A DNA stretch of 62,514 nt, from positions 1 through 62,514 of the forward strand of contig VYCM01000151.1 in the NCBI GenBank assembly GCA_009843915.1, read 5' to 3'. The translations under genes were made by a program, and so were the position numbers. Under the pieces are notes generated by a model. It saw nothing but the letters and a program-made list of their open reading frames with translations, was not told where the DNA came from and ran no database searches. Shown here piece after piece: positions 1 through 7,390 of the stretch. Source of the DNA: Acidimicrobiaceae bacterium. GTDB lineage: Bacteria > Actinomycetota > Acidimicrobiia > Acidimicrobiales > Aldehydirespiratoraceae. The stretch's first letter is position 1, and every line of letters begins with the position of its first letter.

Positions 1-694
1 CGGGCGCCGCCTCGGGCTCGGTGGTCGAGGCGCCCGCCTTCACGAACACGCTCGAACCGGGGGAGCCGCCGATCCCGACTGACGCCAGCGCGGCGTCGGT
101 GGCCAAATCGACGATTGCCGACACGGTGTAGGAAGCCGCCGGGGTCAGGCCGTCCACCCGCCGCTTCAGGTACATGAACAGATCGTCGCTGCGGTTGTGG
201 CCCTGCACGTAAATCCCTGCGCCGTCGAGGCCGTCGGGTAGGGCCCGGTGTCCGCCGTCAAGCTCGTAAATCGACTGGTCGTAGTCCTCCGGCAGGTCGG
301 CGAAGTCGACCACCCAGCCATCGGCGTCGGTCTCGAACGAGAAGTCGAACTCGACCGGGGCCGAGCCGGGCCCGGGACTCTCGTCGCTGCCGTCGGGCGC
401 CTCGCCGTCGGGTGCCTCCGGCTCGGTGGTTGTTGGTTCGGGTACTTCCGGTTCGGTCACCGTCGGCTCGGGTGTTTCCGGTTCGGTCACGGTTGGTTCG
501 GGTGCTTCGGACTCGGGCGTCTCGGGCTCGGTGATGGTTGGTTCGGGTGCTTCCGGTTTGGTGATGGTTGGCTCGGGCACATCCGGAATGCTGGGAGCGT
601 CGCTGGGTGCGCAGCCCGCGATGGCGACTGCCACAAGCACGGTCATCAGCCGCGGCCACCGTTTCAGCCGCTCAGACAGGGACCCTCGCGTCAC
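1..694 (-). CDS. Secreted lipoprotein with Pro/Glu/Thr stalk (3' end outside window)
   Basis: The reading frame is open from the GTG at 694 to the window edge, so the C-terminus is missing. The N-terminus has several Arg/Lys, then a short hydrophobic core ending in a lipobox (Val-Ala-Ile-Ala-Gly-Cys). This predicts lipidation and anchoring to the outer face of the membrane. About 75 residues of repeated Glu-Pro-Thr-(Val/Ile)-Thr-(Glu/Lys)-Pro follow, a typical extended spacer across the cell wall. The globular part begins near Phe-Asp-Phe-Ser-Phe-Glu and looks all-beta, possibly carbohydrate-binding-like, but I recognise no family. The start could instead be the ATG at 646 or GTG codons just upstream of 694; the 694 start gives a better charged signal-peptide n-region. 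It lies 60 bases downstream of cobD on the same strand, with no evident functional link. Confidence 0.75.
   Translation of the reverse strand, partial: MTRGSLSERLKRWPRLMTVLVAVAIAGCAPSDAPSIPDVPEPTITKPEAPEPTITEPETPESEAPEPTVTEPETPEPTVTEPEVPEPTTTEPEAPDGEAPDGSDESPGPGSAPVEFDFSFETDADGWVVDFADLPEDYDQSIYELDGGHRALPDGLDGAGIYVQGHNRSDDLFMYLKRRVDGLTPAASYTVSAIVDLATDAALASVGIGGSPGSSVFVKAGASTTEPEAAP
400..592 (-). repeat. Degenerate tandem repeats coding for the EPTxTEPE stalk
   Basis: This low-complexity block lies inside the lipoprotein gene. Units of about 24-30 bases encode Glu-Pro-Thr-Val/Ile-Thr-Glu/Lys-Pro-Glu, with changes largely at third codon positions. It is a coding repeat that builds a flexible spacer, and its copy number could vary between strains. 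Confidence 0.7.
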
Positions 695-754
695 CGACAC
701 CACAGCAACTGCAACCGTACCGGTGGGCGTGGCCTCCGAAACCGGGCCTTGGGT

Positions 755-1693
755 CTACGGCAGCTTCGCGGCGCGCCCCTTCAGCCGGGACGCCAGCCAG
801 ATGAGGCACAGCACCCCCACTGCCGCCCACTCGGCCCGGTCTGCGATGCGGACCGCCTCTCCGACATCGTCGGGGTCGGGCCGCGGTCCGTCCCCCAGCA
901 AGGGGCGATTCTCCTCGGCGTCCCCATAGCGCAGGGGCCCTCCGAGCCGGCGACCCAGCGCAGCCGCCAACGCCGCCTCGGCCACCCCCGCATTGGGGGA
1001 CGGATGGGCCGGCGCGTCGCGGCGGACCGCGGCGATGATCTCTCGGGCCCGGTGGGGACACAGCACTGCGACCAGTCCGGCGAAGATCCGGGCAGGAACG
1101 TAGTTGGCGACATCGTCGAGACGGGCCGCAGCCCAGCCGAAGTTGCCGTACCGGTCGTCACGCCGGCCGACCATGGCGTCCATGGTGTTGATCGCCCGGT
1201 AGGCGGCCGCGCCGGGCGCACCGGCCACTGCGGCCCAGAACGCAGGGGCGATCACCGCGTCCACGCTGTTCTCGGCCAGCGACTCGATGACCGCCGCGGC
1301 GATCCCCGTAGCGTCCAGTTCCGACGGATCACGCCCCACCAGCGACGGCAGCTCAGCCCGGGCCGCGGCCAGATCCCCCGACCCGGCCAACTCGCCGATG
1401 CGGCTCGCCACCCGGCGCAGCTCCCGACCTGCCGACACAGCCCAGGTGACCACGGCAGTAGAGCCAGTCGTGAGGCCGGCGGCCGCTCCCATCGCCGCGC
1501 CGGTCAGCGCATAGGCCGCGCCGTTCAACCGGCGATCGGCCCACAGCACATGCTCGGCCCGCTCCATGGTGCGCCCGAAACCGGCCACCGGGTGGACATC
1601 GGCCGGGGGCTCACCCACGAGCCGGTCCAGCAACAGCCCGCCGGCCGCAGCCAGGCAACGCTGCCCCAGCCGGATCAACGGACCACCCGACAC
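755..1693 (-). CDS. cobD: Adenosylcobinamide-phosphate synthase (CobD/CbiB)
   Basis: This integral membrane enzyme joins (R)-1-aminopropan-2-ol phosphate to adenosylcobyric acid during cobamide assembly. The protein has family hallmarks: Leu-Leu-Leu-Asp-Arg-Leu-Val-Gly-Glu-Pro-Pro at the N-terminus, Val-Gly-Arg-Asp followed by Ile-Glu-Ser-Leu-Ala-Glu-Asn, Tyr-Arg-Ala-Ile-Asn-Thr-Met-Asp, and Phe-Gly-Trp with Asp-Asp and Pro-Ala-Arg after it. Its length of 312 residues is normal. The open frame extends further upstream, but that part overlaps cbiZ and reads as arginine-rich nonsense. The GTG at 1693 (or TTG at 1678) lies just after the cbiZ stop and begins the conserved region. It is the last gene of a three-gene cobamide operon. 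Confidence 0.93.
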   Translation of the reverse strand: MSGGPLIRLGQRCLAAAGGLLLDRLVGEPPADVHPVAGFGRTMERAEHVLWADRRLNGAAYALTGAAMGAAAGLTTGSTAVVTWAVSAGRELRRVASRIGELAGSGDLAAARAELPSLVGRDPSELDATGIAAAVIESLAENSVDAVIAPAFWAAVAGAPGAAAYRAINTMDAMVGRRDDRYGNFGWAAARLDDVANYVPARIFAGLVAVLCPHRAREIIAAVRRDAPAHPSPNAGVAEAALAAALGRRLGGPLRYGDAEENRPLLGDGPRPDPDDVGEAVRIADRAEWAAVGVLCLIWLASRLKGRAAKLP

Positions 1694-1721
1694 ACAGCCG
1701 GGAGCGCACGGGGCAACACGC

Positions 1722-2357
1722 TCAGGCCCCCGGTTCGGCCCCGGCCCACACCGCCCGGTACACGGCCTGCGCGATCCTCGAACCCCACCGCGACCTCGGA
1801 CCGGCGAACCGCTCCGGCGCCCCCTCGCCGGGCCACGCAATGGCGATCGCGTCGGTGGCGGTGCCGGTTCCCGGCACGCCGCGGGCCGCCAACGCCTGGA
1901 CCTTGGCCTCGGTGGCCGTGATCGCCGCGTTCACCGCCGCGCCCGGATCGAGCGTCACCGGCACCTGCACCACGAGGTTGATCGTGCCCGGCCCCGCCGG
2001 CACAGCCCCTGCGGACGGGTCGGCAGCCCAGGTCGGATGGCTGATCCCGACCGTAGCGTCCACGGCCACACTCTCGAACCCGCATCGCTGCCGCCGCCCC
2101 AAGTCGACCGCGGTGAACATCGCAACGCCCGCGCCCTGCATGCCGAGCCCGGCCGCGACCTCCCGGGCATGCTCCGACAAGTCCGTGCGGTCGTAGTCGG
2201 ACGGTACGCCGATGTTGAGCACCCATTCGATCTCGCCCAGGCCACCGCCCACGGGCGCCGACGACAACACCGCCGTCGGGGCGTCCCACCGCCACACCAG
2301 CACACCGCGATGATCGGAGTCCGCTGGAACCAGATGCGGATCGACCGGGATGCTCAA
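1722..2357 (-). CDS. cbiZ: Adenosylcobinamide amidohydrolase (CbiZ)
   Basis: CbiZ removes the aminopropanol arm from adenosylcobinamide or pseudo-cobamides to give adenosylcobyric acid, which can be rebuilt with the cell's preferred lower ligand. The 211-residue protein shows the family pattern: Val-Leu-Ser-Ser-Ala-Pro-Val-Gly-Gly-Gly near residue 30, then Trp-Val-Leu-Asn-Ile-Gly-Val-Pro, and a late Thr-Gly-Thr-Ala-Thr-Asp segment. The start is a TTG at 2357 that overlaps the TGA of the upstream aminotransferase gene (TTGA), so translation is probably coupled. Sitting between cobC and cobD homologues argues for salvage and remodelling rather than de novo synthesis alone. Confidence 0.9.
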   Translation of the reverse strand: MSIPVDPHLVPADSDHRGVLVWRWDAPTAVLSSAPVGGGLGEIEWVLNIGVPSDYDRTDLSEHAREVAAGLGMQGAGVAMFTAVDLGRRQRCGFESVAVDATVGISHPTWAADPSAGAVPAGPGTINLVVQVPVTLDPGAAVNAAITATEAKVQALAARGVPGTGTATDAIAIAWPGEGAPERFAGPRSRWGSRIAQAVYRAVWAGAEPGA

Positions 2358-3346
2358 GAGCCGGAGTCGCCGTTGCTCAAGCGGTCCAATGCCCGCGCCA
2401 GCCGGTCCAGACCCGGGCTGTCGGGCACAGCCACCCGGACGTGGCCGGGCATGCCGAAGCCGGCGCAGTCGCGCACGACGATCCCCTCGGGAGCCAGGCG
2501 CTCACGGAGGCCCGGAGCCCGCACCAGCACCCACGGCGCGTCGGCCGCGACCACATCCCAGCCCCGGCGAGCGAACACGTCGGCCAGCGCGGCGCGGGCC
2601 GAAGCGACCTCCCGGGCCCATCGCGGCAAGTCGGCCGACTCCAGCAACTCCGCCAGCACGGCCACGCCCAGAGAACCCACCGCCCACTCCGGCACATGGC
2701 GGGCGAAGCGCTCCACATCGTCGGCGATCACATACCCGAGGCGCAGACCGGGGCAGGCGAACACCTTCGTCAACGAACCGACGACCACGCCGTCGCGCCC
2801 CGCCGACCAGCGTCCCGTGGCCAGCGGATAGAAGGCCTCGTCCCAGACGTCGGCCGTCTCACCGGCTGCGGCCAGCACGCCGCTCGGGTTGTGGGGATCG
2901 CTGCGCCACACAGGGCCGCCGGCACCCCTCGGATGCAGGCCGAACTCCGGCTCGGAACGCACCCGGCCTCCGATCTCGGCGGCCACGGCCGCCACCGCCG
3001 CCGCGCCGCCGTTGGTCAGCACCAGCCGCTCCGGCCGAACCCCTATCGCATCGGCCAGAAGACGGGTAGCGGCCGAGGGATCGGGGTATCTGCGCAGGGC
3101 GTCGAGGTGTTGTCGAGCGACCGCGGCCACGTCGGGCGCGAACGGGTTGAGGTTCTGCGACAGGTCGAGGATCGACCCCGGATCGACACCCAGCGCCTCG
3201 GCCACCCGAGCACCGTCGCCACCGTGCGGACCCGGCGGGGGAACCGAGCGTGGCCCGTCCCAGGCTCGGCGAGCCGGCACGGCGGCCCCCGCCCGGTCGG
3301 ACAGCCCCGGCAGCGCTGCATCCACGGGCGCCGATCGTACTGCCAT
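2354..3346 (-). CDS. Threonine-phosphate decarboxylase-like PLP enzyme (CobC/CobD-Salmonella family)
   Basis: This fold-type I aminotransferase-family enzyme probably decarboxylates L-threonine O-3-phosphate to (R)-1-aminopropan-2-ol phosphate, the substrate of the CobD synthase encoded downstream. Visible features are Asn-Leu-Asn-Pro-Phe early in the fold, His-Asn-Pro-Ser-Gly for PLP binding, the Schiff-base lysine in Ser-Leu-Thr-Lys, and a following Pro-Gly-Leu-Arg-Leu-Gly-Tyr. I chose the ATG at 3346 (330 residues). The frame stays open to 3607, but that extension has no family resemblance and overlaps the divergent gene at 3441. Histidinol-phosphate aminotransferase is the main alternative on sequence alone; the cbiZ-cobD neighbours decide for cobamide metabolism. 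Confidence 0.85.
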   Translation of the reverse strand: MAVRSAPVDAALPGLSDRAGAAVPARRAWDGPRSVPPPGPHGGDGARVAEALGVDPGSILDLSQNLNPFAPDVAAVARQHLDALRRYPDPSAATRLLADAIGVRPERLVLTNGGAAAVAAVAAEIGGRVRSEPEFGLHPRGAGGPVWRSDPHNPSGVLAAAGETADVWDEAFYPLATGRWSAGRDGVVVGSLTKVFACPGLRLGYVIADDVERFARHVPEWAVGSLGVAVLAELLESADLPRWAREVASARAALADVFARRGWDVVAADAPWVLVRAPGLRERLAPEGIVVRDCAGFGMPGHVRVAVPDSPGLDRLARALDRLSNGDSGS

Positions 3347-3389
3347 CGAGCCGGCTGCCCGGTTGGAACGAACCGGGGCCGGTTCGGCG

Positions 3390-3395
3390 TATCTT
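3390..3395 (+). promoter_or_regulatory. Candidate -10 box (TATCTT) for the OYE gene
   Basis: TATCTT lies about 45 bases before the ATG at 3441 in the divergent region between the cobamide operon and the flavin oxidoreductase. No clear -35 box is visible. Confidence 0.35.
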
Positions 3396-3440
3396 GCGGA
3401 GATGATCGCTCGCCCCCCGGTGCCAGGCTGAGGCCGGTCG

Positions 3441-4640
3441 ATGCCTGCTGTCGCCCCCTTCGCTGAAGCCCGGCTCGGGCCGGTCACCCTGCGCAACCGG
3501 ATCATCAAGGCCGCCACCTTCGAAGGCGTCATGCCCGAGGCGCTGGTCACCCCCGAGCTGATCGAGTACCACCGATCGGTGGCCGCGGGCGGCGCCGGCA
3601 TGTCCACCGTCGCCTACCTGGCCGTCGCCCCCGAGGGGCGCACCCACGCCGAATGCATCTGGCTGCGCCCCGAGGCCGTGCCCGGCCTGCGCCGTCTCAC
3701 CGACGCCATCCACGCCGAGGGATCGGCCGCCGCCGCCCAGATCGGACACGCCGGGCCCGTCGCCAACTCCCGCTCCAACAAGGCCGCCTCGATCGCCCCG
3801 ACCAAGCGGTTCAACCCGCTGGCCATGCGGGTCATCCGCTCGGCCACCGACGCCGACATCGCCCGCATCACCAACGACTACGCCCGGGCCGCCCGCCTCG
3901 CCGCCGACAGCGGCTTCGACGCCATCGAGATCCACCTCGGCCACAACTACCTGCTCAGCGCCTTCCTCAGCCCCAACCTCAACAAGCGCACCGACACCTG
4001 GGGCGGCCTCCTCGAGAACCGGGCCCGGTTCCCCCGCCAGGCCGTGCAGGCGGTGCGGGCCGCGGTCAGCGACAAGCTGGCCGTGACGGCCAAGGTCAAC
4101 ATGAACGACGGGGTCCCCGGCGGCCTCAAGGACGACGAGAGCCTCGAGTTCGCCCGGATGCTGGAGGCTGACGGCGCCCTCGACGCCCTGGAGCTCACCG
4201 GCGGCAGCTCCTTCGCCAACCCCATGTACCTGTTCCGAGGCGACGCCCCCCGCGAGGAGTTCGCCGCCACCCTGCCGCCCCACGTCCGGCTCGGCTTCAA
4301 GCTGGCCGGAGAGAAGCTCATGCCGGACTACCCCTTCGAGGAGGCCTACTTCCTGCCCAAGGCCAGGAAGTTCCTCGAAGCCCTCGACATGCCGCTGGTC
4401 CTGCTCGGAGGCATCAACCGGCTCGACACCGTGCAGTCCGCCCTCGACGAGGGGTTCGCCTTCGTGGCCATGGCCCGGGCCCTGCTGCGCCAGCCCGACC
4501 TGCCCAACCGCTGGCAAGCCGGAACCGACACCGAAGGCAACTGCATCCACTGCAACCGGTGCATGCCCACCATCTACAGCGGCACCCGCTGCATAGTCGA
4601 CCACCCCGAGCCCCTGACCGTCGGCCGCCCCATCATCTGA
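3441..4640 (+). CDS. Old-yellow-enzyme-type NADH:flavin oxidoreductase with C-terminal Cys cluster
   Basis: This FMN-dependent TIM-barrel ene-reductase has 399 residues. Typical features are Leu-Arg-Asn-Arg-Ile near residue 16 and Gln-Ile-Gly-His-Ala-Gly. Next come the His-Leu-Gly-His-Asn-Tyr-Leu substrate loop with Phe-Leu-Ser-Pro-Asn-Leu-Asn-Lys-Arg-Thr-Asp and Gly-Gly, and the late FMN-phosphate-binding Gly-Gly-Ile and Ala-Met-Ala-Arg-Ala segments. Near the C-terminus, Cys-x2-Cys-x2-Cys and another Cys nine residues later resemble the [4Fe-4S] site of 2,4-dienoyl-CoA reductases. The FAD/NAD(P) domain of those larger enzymes is absent, so this is either a short reductase or one that takes electrons from a partner. 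Substrate unknown; enoate or dienoyl-CoA compounds are plausible. Confidence 0.88.
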   Translation: MPAVAPFAEARLGPVTLRNRIIKAATFEGVMPEALVTPELIEYHRSVAAGGAGMSTVAYLAVAPEGRTHAECIWLRPEAVPGLRRLTDAIHAEGSAAAAQIGHAGPVANSRSNKAASIAPTKRFNPLAMRVIRSATDADIARITNDYARAARLAADSGFDAIEIHLGHNYLLSAFLSPNLNKRTDTWGGLLENRARFPRQAVQAVRAAVSDKLAVTAKVNMNDGVPGGLKDDESLEFARMLEADGALDALELTGGSSFANPMYLFRGDAPREEFAATLPPHVRLGFKLAGEKLMPDYPFEEAYFLPKARKFLEALDMPLVLLGGINRLDTVQSALDEGFAFVAMARALLRQPDLPNRWQAGTDTEGNCIHCNRCMPTIYSGTRCIVDHPEPLTVGRPII

Positions 4641-4690
4641 CCGGCGCCCGCCCTCGACGCCCGCTGCTAGGGCTGTCGGAGGGGCAGCGG

Positions 4691-4696
4691 TAGCCT
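4691..4696 (+). promoter_or_regulatory. Leaderless-type -10 box (TAGCCT) for mshC
   Basis: TAGCCT is followed by six bases and then the GTG start at 4703. In actinobacteria this spacing is typical of genes transcribed from the start codon itself. No Shine-Dalgarno sequence is present, which fits. Confidence 0.5.
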
Positions 4697-4702
4697 CGGC
4701 TC

Positions 4703-5911
4703 GTGCGTTTGTACGACACCGCACGCCGTTCTGTGGTGCCCTTCGAGCCGCCCGCGCCTCCCGAAGAGGTGCGGATCTACGTGTGCGGCATCACCCCGTA
4801 CGACAGCACCCACCTTGGACACGCCAACACCTACCTCGCCTACGACCTGCTGATCCGCCGCCTCGAGGACCTCGGCCACCAGGTGCGGATGGTGCGCAAC
4901 ATCACCGACGTCGACGACTCGATCCTGCCCAAGGCCCGCGAGCTCGGAGTCGACTTCCTGGAGCTGGCCGCGGCCGAGACCGCCCGGTTCCACTGCGACA
5001 TGGAGGCCCTCAACACCCGACCCCCCGCAGCCGAGCCCAAGGCCACCGAGTGGGTGTCGGAGATGATCGCCCTCATCGAGGTCCTCGTGTCCGGGGGCCA
5101 CGCCTACACCGTCGAGGGCACCTCCTGGTTCGACGTCTCCACCTGGCCCGCCTACGGCCGCCTCGGCGGCTACGACACCGCCGCCATGCGGACCCTGGCC
5201 GCCGAGCGGGGAGGCACCCCCGACGATCCCCGCCAGCGCAACCCGCTGGACTTCGTGCTGTGGCAGCCGTCGGCACCCGACGAGCCGACATGGGACTCGC
5301 CGTTCGGCCCGGGCCGCCCCGGCTGGCACATCGAATGCAGTGCCATGTCGATGGGCCTGCTCGGCGCCGGCATCGACCTGCACGGCGGGGGCAGCGACCT
5401 GATCTTCCCCCACCACGAGTGCGAGCTGGCCCAGAGCGAGGCCGCCGCCAACCGCCAGTTCGTGAAGCACTGGATGCACTGCGGGATGGTCGCCTACGAG
5501 GGCACCAAGATGTCGAAGTCGCTGGGCAACCTCGTGTTCGTCAGCGACCTCTGCAAGGAGAGCGACCCGGCCGCGGTGCGTCTCGCGCTGATGGCCCACC
5601 ACTACCGCGACGACTGGGAATGGCACGACGGCGACGTGGACGAGGCCGAGGTCATGCTCGGCTCCCTCAACGAAGCGGCGCGGTGGAAGGGTTCCGCCGG
5701 CGGTGCCGATCCCGCTCCGTTCGCGCAGCGGCTGCGAGACGCGCTCGACGACGACCTCGACGCGCCCCGGGCCCGTGCCGTGCTGGCCGAGATGGCCCGT
5801 GCCGTGCTCGCGGGCCGCCTCGACGACTCCGCACCGGGCCTGCTGGCCGAGCTGTGCGCACTGTGCGGGATCGCCCTGGAGCCAGACCCGCCGTCGCCCG
5901 ACCCGCAGTGA
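4703..5911 (+). CDS. mshC: Mycothiol cysteine ligase (MshC)
   Basis: MshC joins cysteine to GlcN-inositol with ATP, the penultimate step of mycothiol synthesis in the cytoplasm. The 402-residue protein is a short cysteinyl-tRNA synthetase paralogue. Cys28 in Tyr-Val-Cys-Gly-Ile-Thr-Pro-Tyr-Asp-Ser-Thr-His-Leu-Gly-His-Ala gives the zinc ligand and HIGH motif; the Ile-Thr-Pro-Tyr-Asp form is the MshC signature, where CysS has Pro-Thr-Val-Tyr. His-Ile-Glu-Cys and Lys-Met-Ser-Lys-Ser follow. The C-terminal tRNA-binding extension of CysS is missing, as expected. The stop overlaps the GTG of cysS (GTGA), so the two are translated as a unit. Its presence implies the organism makes mycothiol. Confidence 0.93.
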   Translation: MRLYDTARRSVVPFEPPAPPEEVRIYVCGITPYDSTHLGHANTYLAYDLLIRRLEDLGHQVRMVRNITDVDDSILPKARELGVDFLELAAAETARFHCDMEALNTRPPAAEPKATEWVSEMIALIEVLVSGGHAYTVEGTSWFDVSTWPAYGRLGGYDTAAMRTLAAERGGTPDDPRQRNPLDFVLWQPSAPDEPTWDSPFGPGRPGWHIECSAMSMGLLGAGIDLHGGGSDLIFPHHECELAQSEAAANRQFVKHWMHCGMVAYEGTKMSKSLGNLVFVSDLCKESDPAAVRLALMAHHYRDDWEWHDGDVDEAEVMLGSLNEAARWKGSAGGADPAPFAQRLRDALDDDLDAPRARAVLAEMARAVLAGRLDDSAPGLLAELCALCGIALEPDPPSPDPQ

Positions 5912-7305
5912 TCTCGCTGTACGACACCCTCACGGGCGAGGTTCGCCCCCTGACGCTTCGTGAGGAGGGCAAGGTGGCGCTGTACGCCTGCGGCCCGACC
6001 GTCTACGACCACCCCCACCTCGGTCACGCCCGCTCGGCCCTCACCTACGACGTGCTGCGCCGCTACCTGGAGTGGCGGGGCCTCGACGTGCGCCATGTGG
6101 CCAACATCACCGACATCGACGACAACATCATCAACCGGGCCCGCGACGAGGGCAGCACCGAGAGCGAGGTGGCCTTCGAGTGGGAGGCCGTCTACATCGA
6201 CGCCATGGCCGCGCTCGGAGTGCTCGACCCCCACGATCGGCCCCGAGCCACCGAATGGGTCACCGAGATGGTCGATTTCGTCGCTCGGATCATGGACGCC
6301 GGGGTGGCCTACACGACTCCCACGGGCGTGTACCTGCGGGTGCGGGACGTGCCCGGTTACGGCGACCTGGTGCACCGCGACCTCGACGACCTGCGGGCCT
6401 CGGCCGGGGCCAGGGTGGAGGTGGACGAGGCCAAGGAGGATCCCCTCGACTTCGCGCTGTGGAAGGCGGCCAAGCCCGACGAGCCGTCGTGGCCGTCGCC
6501 GTGGGGGCCGGGACGGCCGGGCTGGCACATCGAGTGCGTGGCCATGAGCCTCGGCATCCTCGGAGACGGCTTCGACATCCACGGCGGCGGCAACGACCTG
6601 GTGTTCCCCCACCACACCAACGAGCGGGCCGAGGCGCTGGCCGTCGGCCGGTCGTTCGCCCGCCACTGGGTGCACAACGCCATGCTCAACATCGAGGGCA
6701 CCAAGATGTCGAAGTCGCTGGGCAACTACCGCACGGTGGTCGAGATGCTCGACGAGCACCCCGACAACGGCCGGGCCTTCCGCCTGCTGGTGCTGCAAAC
6801 CCACTACCGCAAGACCATGGAGGTCAACGCCGAGCTAATGGCCTCGGCCCGGGCCGCCTGCCAGCGCCTCGACGCCCTGGCCCGCCGGGCTGCGGTCCTC
6901 GACCCCCTGTCGGAATCGGGGAGCGAGGGTGAACTGGACGTATCCGCCGTCGACGCCTTTCGGGCAGCCATGGACGACGACCTGGGCACACCCCAAGCCG
7001 TGGCGGTGATCTTCGACACGCTGCGCCGAGCCAACACCGCCTTGGACGCTGGCGCCGACGATGCTGGTGCCCTGGCGGCCACGGTGATCAACCTGGCCGG
7101 TGCGCTGGGAGTGGCGGCTGACGCGGCCGGGCACGGCGCTGACGCCGGTGAAGCCGATGATGCCATCGACGACTTGGTGGCCCGGCGGCAGGCGGCGCGG
7201 GAGGCCAGGGACTGGGCCACGGCCGACGCGCTGCGGGACGAGCTCTCGGCGCTGGGCGTCGTGGTGGAGGACACCCCGGCCGGCCCGATCTGGCATCGGG
7301 CGTGA
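5908..7305 (+). CDS. cysS: Cysteinyl-tRNA synthetase
   Basis: CysS charges tRNA-Cys with cysteine. The 465-residue protein has the zinc cysteine and Gly-Pro-Thr-Val-Tyr-Asp with His-Leu-Gly-His-Ala near residue 28-42. Further on are Trp-His-Ile-Glu-Cys, the zinc-binding Asn-Asp-Leu-Val-Phe-Pro-His-His, Thr-Lys-Met-Ser-Lys-Ser-Leu-Gly-Asn, and a DALR-type helical C-terminal domain that mshC lacks. The same frame is open far upstream, but the GTG at 5908, overlapping the mshC stop, starts the conserved sequence. This is the only CysS in the window and looks complete. Confidence 0.93.
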   Translation: MISLYDTLTGEVRPLTLREEGKVALYACGPTVYDHPHLGHARSALTYDVLRRYLEWRGLDVRHVANITDIDDNIINRARDEGSTESEVAFEWEAVYIDAMAALGVLDPHDRPRATEWVTEMVDFVARIMDAGVAYTTPTGVYLRVRDVPGYGDLVHRDLDDLRASAGARVEVDEAKEDPLDFALWKAAKPDEPSWPSPWGPGRPGWHIECVAMSLGILGDGFDIHGGGNDLVFPHHTNERAEALAVGRSFARHWVHNAMLNIEGTKMSKSLGNYRTVVEMLDEHPDNGRAFRLLVLQTHYRKTMEVNAELMASARAACQRLDALARRAAVLDPLSESGSEGELDVSAVDAFRAAMDDDLGTPQAVAVIFDTLRRANTALDAGADDAGALAATVINLAGALGVAADAAGHGADAGEADDAIDDLVARRQAAREARDWATADALRDELSALGVVVEDTPAGPIWHRA

Positions 7306-7315
7306 GGCCTCTGTG

Positions 7316-7366
7316 CGTTCTTGATGTAGTTGTGCCGCTCACAGAGGGTCAACTACATCAAGAACG
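7316..7366. repeat. 17-base perfect inverted repeat after cysS
   Basis: CGTTCTTGATGTAGTTG at 7316-7332 is repeated as its exact reverse complement at 7350-7366, with a 17-base loop. The arms are much richer in A/T than anything nearby. A second, overlapping pairing (CTCTGTG at 7309-7315 with CACAGAG at 7340-7346) could form an alternative fold. No run of T follows, so a classical terminator is not shown. It could be a terminator of the mshC-cysS operon, an operator or a dispersed palindromic element. Confidence 0.75.
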
Positions 7367-7390
7367 GGCGGTGAGGCAGGTGACGGTGCC

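Noticed and set aside
248-1921. A 557-codon plus-strand frame over the lipoprotein and cobD
   Set aside because: It is repetitive Gly/Phe then Arg/Pro sequence created by the coding repeats on the other strand.
2859-4724. A 621-codon open frame on the minus strand opposite the OYE gene
   Set aside because: It is the mirror of two well-supported genes, is Gly/Val/Glu-rich without motifs, and starts inside mshC. It is a GC-driven shadow.
4783-5907. An upstream extension of the cysS frame through mshC
   Set aside because: It is Arg-rich with no motif; GTG 5908 begins the conserved synthetase.
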